A stretch of DNA of 9,980 nucleotides from contig CAMHDC010000028.1 of the NCBI GenBank assembly GCA_946183765.1, positions 1 through 9,980 on the forward strand, read 5' to 3'. The position numbers and the translations under genes are program-made. How positions within the stretch are numbered: position 1 is the first letter of the stretch; each line of letters begins with the position of its first letter. Below are positions 1 through 9,980 of the stretch, in pieces. The stretch is from an uncultured Clostridia bacterium. GTDB taxonomy: Bacteria > Bacillota > Clostridia > Christensenellales > CAG-138. The notes under the pieces are model-generated. The model ran no database searches. It saw nothing but the letters and a program-made list of their open reading frames with translations, and was not told the origin of the DNA.

Positions 1-125
1 TTCAGCCGCTTGCTGCGCTCGTAGCCGATGGCGGCGCCGCAGACGCAGGCCACCAGCACCCGAAGGAAGAATTCCCCGTACTGCCAAAGGGTGAACTGTC
101 TTGATAGATTCTCCGCAAAGATCAT
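1..125 (-). CDS. MgtC/SapB-family membrane protein, N-terminal part (cut by window edge)
   Basis: Only the first 41 codons are visible; the gene continues beyond the left edge. The start is the ATG at 125-123, preceded by a purine-rich GAGG/GGGG stretch that can serve as ribosome binding site. The visible residues begin with a short amphipathic segment (MIFAENLSRQFTLWQYGEF), followed by a hydrophobic helix and the sequence GAAIGYERSKRLK at about residues 30-42. A first membrane helix ending in G-x-x-IG-x-ER is the hallmark of the MgtC/SapB family, where an AGLRTH motif usually follows. MgtC proteins are inner-membrane proteins linked to magnesium homeostasis, ATP synthase control and virulence in some pathogens; many homologues in commensals have no assigned role. 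The gene follows the DUF4956 gene by 79 bases in the same direction, with a possible terminator hairpin between. The family call rests on one motif, so it is moderately secure. Confidence 0.72.
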   Translation of the reverse strand, partial: MIFAENLSRQFTLWQYGEFFLRVLVACVCGAAIGYERSKRL

Positions 126-154
126 TTGCCCCAGCCTCTTTTTCCTACGGTGTG

Positions 155-191
155 AATAGAAAGGATCGGCGCAGCCGAGGCCCACCGATCC
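155..191 (-). terminator. Possible intrinsic terminator or attenuator between the DUF4956 and MgtC-family genes
   Basis: Read on the minus strand, GGATCGG pairs perfectly with CCGATCC (arms 185-191 and 163-169). One G-T and one G-C pair extend this to a 9-base stem (183-191 with 163-171) around an 11-base loop. It is followed directly by TTTCTATT (162-155), a short, interrupted U tract. It lies 13 bases after the DUF4956 stop codon, a typical terminator position. The broken U tract makes it weak, and I see no clear promoter in the 37 bases left before the MgtC-family start. Partial read-through that lowers expression of the last gene is therefore as likely as full termination. Confidence 0.45.
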
Positions 192-204
192 ACAGGGTCT
201 ATGT

Positions 205-861
205 TCAGGAGATCATATCCCCCTGATGGGCGATGAGGGTGGCGTCGTAGACGCCCTCCACCCGCATGAACTTGTCCACGAAGCCGGTCTCGCTCTGACG
301 GACCCGCAGCTCCACGGTCATCTCGATGCCCTCCCGCTGGACGGTCTTGGACTTGATCCGGCCCTGGGGAAGCTGGGCCACCATCTGCTTGATCTGCTTG
401 GAGGCGCTCTCGTCGTAGTGGAGGATCAGCAGGTAGGGCATGGTGGAACGGCCCTTGATGACGGAGATGAGGATCATGCACAGGCCGATGAACACCGCCG
501 CGATGACGCCGGCGATGAAGTACCCCGCGCCCAGGGCGATGCCCTCGGCGATGGCCCAGAACATGAACACCGTGTCGATGGGGTCCTTGATGGCGGTGCG
601 GAAACGGACGATGGACAGAGCGCCCACCATGCCCAAGCTCAGCTTCACGTTGTTGGCCATGAACATGATGACCGTGGCGGTGACCATGCAGAGCATCACC
701 AGGCTCAGGTTGAAGGTCCTCGAATAGATCACGCCGGCGAAGGTGATCCGGTAGATGAAGAACACATAGAGTCCCACCAGAAAGGCCGCCAGCACCGTGA
801 GGATGGTGAGCATGGGCTGATAGTTCTGCAGCTGCAAGATGTACTGAAATACGTTGTCCAT
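205..861 (-). CDS. DUF4956 family integral membrane protein
   Basis: A 218-residue membrane protein of unknown biochemical function. Hydrophobic segments lie at about residues 17-37, 52-70, 97-113 and 115-135. The second and third are joined by the strongly conserved family stretch GMVGALSIVRFRTAIKDP (about 77-94), with several basic residues, in which Arg86, Arg88 and Lys92 stand out. The final 80 residues are soluble and probably cytoplasmic; the alternating strand/helix pattern (YLLILHYDE, then KQIKQMVAQL, then MTVELRVR) suggests a small ferredoxin-like or ACT-like domain. The start is firm: AAGGAG lies 7 bases before the ATG. It is the third gene of a run, 28 bases after the VTC gene. DUF4956 genes are repeatedly found beside VTC-domain and CotH-kinase genes, so a shared membrane-linked process is likely, but whether it transports, senses or anchors is unknown. 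Confidence 0.88.
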   Translation of the reverse strand: MDNVFQYILQLQNYQPMLTILTVLAAFLVGLYVFFIYRITFAGVIYSRTFNLSLVMLCMVTATVIMFMANNVKLSLGMVGALSIVRFRTAIKDPIDTVFMFWAIAEGIALGAGYFIAGVIAAVFIGLCMILISVIKGRSTMPYLLILHYDESASKQIKQMVAQLPQGRIKSKTVQREGIEMTVELRVRQSETGFVDKFMRVEGVYDATLIAHQGDMIS

Positions 862-889
862 TGTTTTCTCCTTTTCCTGCGAATGATTC

Positions 890-1576
890 TTAAAAGTCGA
901 ACTGACGGCAGTAAAGATATTTGCTGGCCGCCGTGTGGGAAGCAGCGTTCACCTGGAGGAGGGACCGCACATAAGAGGGCAGGTACCGGTTGAACTTGAC
1001 CTCCAGGATGCAGGCGTCCGGAAACTCCGTGGCCGGGAAGGTAGGCGCGTGTGGGTTGAAGAGGTCCGTGCACCGAAGCCCCGTGCGGATGTTGCGGTCG
1101 ATGGTGATGCGCACGTCTTCCAGCGGGAAGACGAAGGGCTCCCGATCGTAGTCCACCAGCACCCTGGGCCGCCAGCCCTCGGTGCGGAGCGCCGCATAGA
1201 GCTCGGCGGCGAAGTCCTCCTGCCGGTGGAGCAGGAAGCCGTATTCCCCCGCGATAATGGCGTCGCACTGCTGCCGGGTGAGGAGCAGGCTCTGCTTGCC
1301 GATGAACTGGCCGTTCTTGTGCTTGCGCTCGAACTTGATGACCTTGTCGGACATGTCGTAGATGCGGATGCGGTACTTGTCCCGAAACTCCACGCCGTCG
1401 GCCTTCTCCCCCACCGCCTTCTCGAAGGGCGTGTCGAAGTAGAGGCTGCGGATGAAGTAGGTGCCGCCGTTCTTCACCGCGTGCGGGTCCTGGGACAGGG
1501 TGAGCCGAAGCCGGGTGGCCAGAAACTCCGCCTCCCCCAGGCTCAGCAGATATTTGATCTCATGCCTGTATTCCAT
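890..1576 (-). CDS. VTC-domain (polyphosphate polymerase-type) protein
   Basis: A 228-residue, probably cytosolic protein consisting of a single VTC domain, related to the catalytic domain of yeast Vtc4, which makes polyphosphate from ATP inside a triphosphate-tunnel fold. The expected charged tunnel residues are present in order: RHEIKY at 4-9, SLYFDTP at 44-50, R65/K67/R69/R71 (RDKYRIRIY), K81/E83/K85 (IKFERK), K94, the strand VDYDRE at 141-146, TIDR at 158-161 and the late LEVKF with E192 and K194, probably a metal ligand pair. There are no membrane segments and no SPX domain, as is usual in bacterial members. The start is secure: family members commonly begin MEYRHE, and AAGGGA precedes the ATG. 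It begins 7 bases after the CotH-type gene stop, implying translational coupling. Polymerase activity is inferred from the family; a different nucleotide or phosphate-polymer substrate is possible. Confidence 0.88.
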   Translation of the reverse strand: MEYRHEIKYLLSLGEAEFLATRLRLTLSQDPHAVKNGGTYFIRSLYFDTPFEKAVGEKADGVEFRDKYRIRIYDMSDKVIKFERKHKNGQFIGKQSLLLTRQQCDAIIAGEYGFLLHRQEDFAAELYAALRTEGWRPRVLVDYDREPFVFPLEDVRITIDRNIRTGLRCTDLFNPHAPTFPATEFPDACILEVKFNRYLPSYVRSLLQVNAASHTAASKYLYCRQFDF

Positions 1577-1583
1577 GGTCCCT

Positions 1584-4500
1584 TCACTCCGTCCGGCCGA
1601 AGATCTCCATCATCTTCTGGTCCGTCAGCCTATAGTTGGTGTTCTTGTTGATATAGTTCTTCAGGTACTTGAAGTAGTACTCCTGGTAGTGGTTGGCGTA
1701 GCCCCGCACGTTGTTGATGTGGGCCTTCCAGTTCTTCACCGTCAGACTCCACCGGGGGAAATCCCATTCGATCTCCGAAGCAATGTTGGAGGAGAGCACG
1801 TCCACCTTGGCGTTTATCTTCTCCGGAGAGTATACCTCATTGACCATGACGGCGCAATACTTCAGGAAGATTTCCACAAAGTCGTTGTTTTTCAGCAGGG
1901 AACGCGCCAGGACCGTGGAAAAACCCTTGCCGGCCCCGTGGCCCTCAGGGTTGAAATACTTGCTGAAGAAGTCCCGCCGATAGCCGTTGGTGGTGGAATC
2001 ATCCTTCTCATCGTTCCGAGCCATGGCGTCACAGAAGTCGTAGTAGATCCAGCGCCACTTGCCGTCCTTCTCGCTGGAGCGCCACCACTTGATGTTGCCG
2101 GAGTCGTTGTTGCCGACGATGATCTCCGCAGCGCAGTAGAGGGCGAAGTTCTCTACGTCAACCTGGGAGCAGACGTATTCATAATCCCCGTAGTTGCTAA
2201 GGTCGCAGTTCTTGCTCTTGCAGAAGTCGATGAGGGCGGCGTAATCGTCCACGCACTTGGGATCGCCGGCCACCAGCACCCCGTTGCCCCGAAGGACGTC
2301 GATGGTGTCCTTGTTGGTGATGGAGTAGTGTTGGGCGATGAAGCCCCGGCTCACCTTCTCGCGGAGGTTGTAGACCCCCCAATACTGTCCGTTCAGGTAC
2401 AGGCAGGTCTGCACGTAGGCCTGCATGCACAGATCCACGCCCGCGTCCTCCATGAGGCCCGTAACGAGAACATCCCGGATCTTGGTGGCCACGGCGTCCT
2501 TGGCGGAGCAGCGGAGCACCAGGGATTCATAGTTTTCAAAGGGCCGGTTGGCGAAGAAGGGATAGTCCAGCGTGGAGCCGCCGTAGCCCTTGCGGGCGAT
2601 AAGGGCGAAGTTCCGCTGCTTCTGATACCGGGAGAAGGAGCCGAAGATGCGGATCATCAGATCCGACTCGAAAAGGACCTCCTTGCCGCCGGCGCTGGTA
2701 TAGGTCCAGTGGGCGGGGCGCTCCCACTCCCGGCCCCGCTGGTTGTAGTTGGCGCCCAGCTTCCGATCGTTGGAAGGGGTGGTCCACTCCGTGGCCGCGG
2801 TCTTGCCCTGGTAGTGGCTGCCCACCACGTAGATGCCGTAGTCCACGTTGAAAAGGTTGTCCGGATCGGTGACCAGGAAGCACACGGGCAGGGTGGAGTC
2901 GTGGGCGTCGGTGGTCTGGGTGTCCCCCACGATGATATAGGTGTTGGAGATCACGGGGCTCTTGTAGCGGGTCCCGTTCTCGCTGAAGGCCCTGGCCCGA
3001 AGCACCGCGTTTTGGCTGAAGGTCAGCTGCTCCCCCGCCCGATAGCGGGTGGAGGATTCCGTGGGCGTGGTGTAGTCCAGGGTATAGGTCACGTAGGTCC
3101 CGGCCGGGATCTCCATGCTGACGACCTGGGTGCCGTGATAGACGCCGCTGGGCACGGAGACCACGGGCGCCTCGCAGTAGGCGCTGCCCATAAGAGGCGC
3201 GGTGTTGGCCGCACCCTGGGTGGGCGTGTCGCAGAGACCCCAGGTGTCCCCCACCTTGGCGTAGGACACGCAGGCCACGGACATGGGCACCGTCACCCGA
3301 TCGATGAGGGTGCCTGCGTTGTTATAGAGATAGAGTGTCTCCCCCAGACCGGATACGGCGAAATTCAGCGTCCGCGCCTTCATTTCGGCGGTGACGCTCT
3401 TCTCGTCCTTACCTTCCAGCGGAAGGCTGCCGCTCATGTAGAGGATGAGATATCCTTTCCCGGCGATACTCGTTCCCTCAGGAAAAACCCATTTCGTGGG
3501 CTTCTTTTCATTGTCCGACAGGGAGTAGCCGGAAAGGTCCACGCTTTGATCGGAGCGGTTGTACAGCTCCACCCATTTGCCCTGATCGTCGTCGTCGGGC
3601 ACGCCCTTCGCATCCAGCTTGTAGCGATAACCGTCAGAGAGGATCTCGGAGAAGGTGATGTCGTGAACACCCACGTCGGGGTTGCGCTGCTTGTCGAAGG
3701 CGGCGTAGCCCGCGGCGGTGTTGGGGTAGCCGGGGGTGGGTTTATCGGTGACGACAAAATCGGAATGGACATCCAGATTCCCGTCGCCGGTATAGCCCCG
3801 GATCAGGCTGTAATCCTTCTCCTGCGCGCCGAACTCCCACATATCCAGAATGCCGCCGTTTTTATCCACCAGGATCACGGCATCGCCCTTGCTGCCGGAC
3901 AGGTTGAAGGGCAGGGAGATGTAGCCGTCCATCTGCTCCACCATGCACCAAAGCACCAGATACTGGCCCGGGTCGATGACGGTGCCCCGGGGGAAGGTGA
4001 ACCGGTAGGGCTTGCGGATGTCGTCGCTGATGCCGCAGCCGGAGAGGTCCACGGGGGCGTTGGTGGTGTTATGCAGTTCGATCCAATCGGGATACTGACC
4101 GTTGGGGCCCGCGGTGGTGGTGCCGTTGCGGGTCATGAGCTCGGAGATATAGACCCCGTTGTGCTGGGCGGTGGTGCCCACGCTGAGGGGCGCATCGCTT
4201 TCGTTCAGCTTTCGGCTCTCCTCATAGGCCGCCACACCTGCGGGGGTGTTGGGATAGAGGGGCGAAGGCATCATTTCCACGTATTGGCCGGCCGCCGCGT
4301 CCCAGCTCAGGGTGTAGCCGGTGTACACCGTGGGGATCTCCATGGTGAACAGGGGTTCGCCGGCCGCGTTGGTGAGCCGGATCACGTCCCCCGCGCTGAG
4401 CTTGAAGTCAGCGATGAGGGCGTTCTCCACCTCCTCGCCGGTGCACCAGACCAAAATGTACCCGTCGGGGGGCAGCACGGTCCTGTCGGGGAATACCCAC

Positions 4501-4790
4501 AGCCGGTCCTCCCGGTCGGAGAGACCCCAGCCGGAGATGTCCTGATCCACCTGAGAGGTGTTGTGCAGCTCCAGATAGTCCGGATGGTTGCCCGCGCCGT
4601 CGGAGACGATGCCCGTGTTGCTGGACATGATCTCGCTGATGATGACGTCGGTGGTCAGCTGGACCGCAGGGACCTCCGCCGCCTTCTTCTTGCGGCAGGA
4701 AGCCCAGCTCACGCCGATGATGAGCAGCAGCACCAGCACGACGGCCGCTGCCGGCTTGACCATGGCTAATTGCGCGCGTCTACGCTTCAT
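1584..4790 (-). CDS. Membrane-anchored CotH-type kinase protein with three lamin-tail domains and a HEX C-terminal-like domain
   Basis: A 1068-residue multidomain protein. A basic N-terminus (MKRRR) and a hydrophobic helix at about 13-31 indicate a signal anchor, placing the rest outside the membrane. Three lamin-tail domains follow at about 48-170, 212-350 and 377-530; each starts with a (I/F)SE(I/L) strand, has (L/I/V)EL(H/Y)N and DxSGxxxSD motifs, and the first two end in a P-x-YPNT-x-AG linker. A chitobiase/hexosaminidase C-terminal-like domain (about 541-620, YTLDYTTPT) precedes a CotH kinase domain (about 632-985). The latter shows RIFGSFSRYQKQRNFAL (714-730), NGQYWGVYNLREKV (800-813), NNDSGN (894-899) and YDFCDAM (917-923). 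B. subtilis CotH phosphorylates spore-coat proteins; here lamin-tail domains suggest a cell-surface role. GAGGA, 6 bases before the ATG, supports the start. Odd point: DFCD where most relatives have DxD. First gene of the cluster, with its own promoter. Confidence 0.9.
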   Translation of the reverse strand: MKRRRAQLAMVKPAAAVVLVLLLIIGVSWASCRKKKAAEVPAVQLTTDVIISEIMSSNTGIVSDGAGNHPDYLELHNTSQVDQDISGWGLSDREDRLWVFPDRTVLPPDGYILVWCTGEEVENALIADFKLSAGDVIRLTNAAGEPLFTMEIPTVYTGYTLSWDAAAGQYVEMMPSPLYPNTPAGVAAYEESRKLNESDAPLSVGTTAQHNGVYISELMTRNGTTTAGPNGQYPDWIELHNTTNAPVDLSGCGISDDIRKPYRFTFPRGTVIDPGQYLVLWCMVEQMDGYISLPFNLSGSKGDAVILVDKNGGILDMWEFGAQEKDYSLIRGYTGDGNLDVHSDFVVTDKPTPGYPNTAAGYAAFDKQRNPDVGVHDITFSEILSDGYRYKLDAKGVPDDDDQGKWVELYNRSDQSVDLSGYSLSDNEKKPTKWVFPEGTSIAGKGYLILYMSGSLPLEGKDEKSVTAEMKARTLNFAVSGLGETLYLYNNAGTLIDRVTVPMSVACVSYAKVGDTWGLCDTPTQGAANTAPLMGSAYCEAPVVSVPSGVYHGTQVVSMEIPAGTYVTYTLDYTTPTESSTRYRAGEQLTFSQNAVLRARAFSENGTRYKSPVISNTYIIVGDTQTTDAHDSTLPVCFLVTDPDNLFNVDYGIYVVGSHYQGKTAATEWTTPSNDRKLGANYNQRGREWERPAHWTYTSAGGKEVLFESDLMIRIFGSFSRYQKQRNFALIARKGYGGSTLDYPFFANRPFENYESLVLRCSAKDAVATKIRDVLVTGLMEDAGVDLCMQAYVQTCLYLNGQYWGVYNLREKVSRGFIAQHYSITNKDTIDVLRGNGVLVAGDPKCVDDYAALIDFCKSKNCDLSNYGDYEYVCSQVDVENFALYCAAEIIVGNNDSGNIKWWRSSEKDGKWRWIYYDFCDAMARNDEKDDSTTNGYRRDFFSKYFNPEGHGAGKGFSTVLARSLLKNNDFVEIFLKYCAVMVNEVYSPEKINAKVDVLSSNIASEIEWDFPRWSLTVKNWKAHINNVRGYANHYQEYYFKYLKNYINKNTNYRLTDQKMMEIFGRTE

Positions 4791-4825
4791 TCCCGTTCCT
4801 CGTTTCCTGAATACTCGTTCCGTAT

Positions 4826-4854
4826 ATCATACCATAGGGGGGACCCGCTTCCAA
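4826..4854 (-). promoter_or_regulatory. Sigma-A-type promoter with extended -10, upstream of the CotH-type gene
   Basis: On the minus strand, TTGGAA (4854-4849) and TATGAT (4831-4826) are separated by exactly 17 bases. TATGAT matches the consensus -10 at five of six positions and is preceded by TGG, the TGn of an extended -10. The -35 matches at four of six positions. Transcription would start near 4819, giving a leader of about 30 bases that includes the GAGGA ribosome binding site at 4801-4797. This lets the CotH/VTC/DUF4956 genes be expressed separately from gyrBA. The 120-base gap (4791-4910) has no hairpin plus T tract on this strand, so read-through from gyrA may add to expression. Confidence 0.7.
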
Positions 4855-4910
4855 TGGAGCGAACGGAGATTTTACACTCTGTATACAATCCCCCGCCGTT
4901 TTTTTCGCAA

Positions 4911-7412
<2,502 letters not shown>

Positions 7413-7426
7413 ATTTCAAACCTCGA

Positions 7427-9980
<2,554 letters not shown>

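Noticed and set aside
4692..4703. Possible lipobox (WASC, cysteine at residue 32) at the end of the N-terminal hydrophobic segment of the CotH-type protein.
   Set aside because: The -3 position is Trp rather than Leu, Val or Ile, so it does not fit the usual lipoprotein pattern; a signal anchor or ordinary signal peptide is simpler.
4761..4763. Alternative start of the CotH-type protein at Met10.
   Set aside because: The upstream ATG at 4790-4788 has a well-spaced GAGGA and keeps the basic N-terminus expected before a signal anchor.
1461..4769. A 1102-codon open frame on the plus strand opposite the CotH-type gene, and similar long plus-strand frames at 4770-6188, 6252-7442 and 7763-8794.
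   Set aside because: They are mirror frames of GC-rich minus-strand genes. Their translations are low-complexity runs rich in Val, Gly, His, Ala and Asp, with no recognisable domain, and the minus-strand frames have clear family motifs.
4791..4910. Search for a gyrA terminator in the gap before the CotH-type gene; the T run at 4899-4905 drew attention.
   Set aside because: The run reads as A on the transcribed minus strand, and no stem of useful length followed by a T tract is present in that direction.

Overview
The window looks like an origin-proximal segment of a GC-rich bacterial chromosome (roughly 60% G+C by eye), most likely a clostridial Firmicute. Three things point that way: the order recF-gyrB-gyrA with very short gaps, a GyrB of 647 residues without the large insertion seen in gammaproteobacteria, and the CotH/VTC/DUF4956 gene set that is common in gut and rumen Clostridia. 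The exact order or family cannot be decided from sequence alone. All seven genes lie on the minus strand, so transcription runs from high to low coordinates. There is no tRNA, rRNA, insertion sequence, CRISPR array or phage gene, and no gene-free stretch longer than about 120 bases.

Right half (9980 to 4911), replication housekeeping: the 3' part of recF (gap-repair protein, cut by the window edge), then gyrB after 28 bases, then gyrA after 14 bases. The two DNA gyrase subunits are complete, have their catalytic motifs and are almost certainly co-transcribed. dnaA, dnaN and oriC would be expected a few kilobases beyond the right edge.

Left half (4790 to 1), an accessory envelope/polyphosphate cluster: after a 120-base gap with a good sigma-A-type promoter come a 1068-residue membrane-anchored protein (three lamin-tail domains, a chitobiase/HEX C-terminal-like domain and a CotH-type kinase domain), a VTC-type polyphosphate polymerase domain protein (7-base gap), a DUF4956 membrane protein (28-base gap) and, after a possible terminator hairpin, the first 41 codons of an MgtC/SapB-family membrane protein. 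The first three are tightly spaced, each with its own ribosome binding site, and form a convincing operon.

The most interesting part is this cluster. It joins an atypical kinase fold, a polyphosphate-type polymerase fold and two small membrane proteins, and no function for the combination is known to me. The kinase domain carries an unusual Asp-Phe-Cys-Asp in place of the usual Asp-x-Asp metal motif. The association of CotH, VTC and DUF4956 genes recurs in other genomes, so the genes themselves are not new, but what the system makes or modifies remains open.
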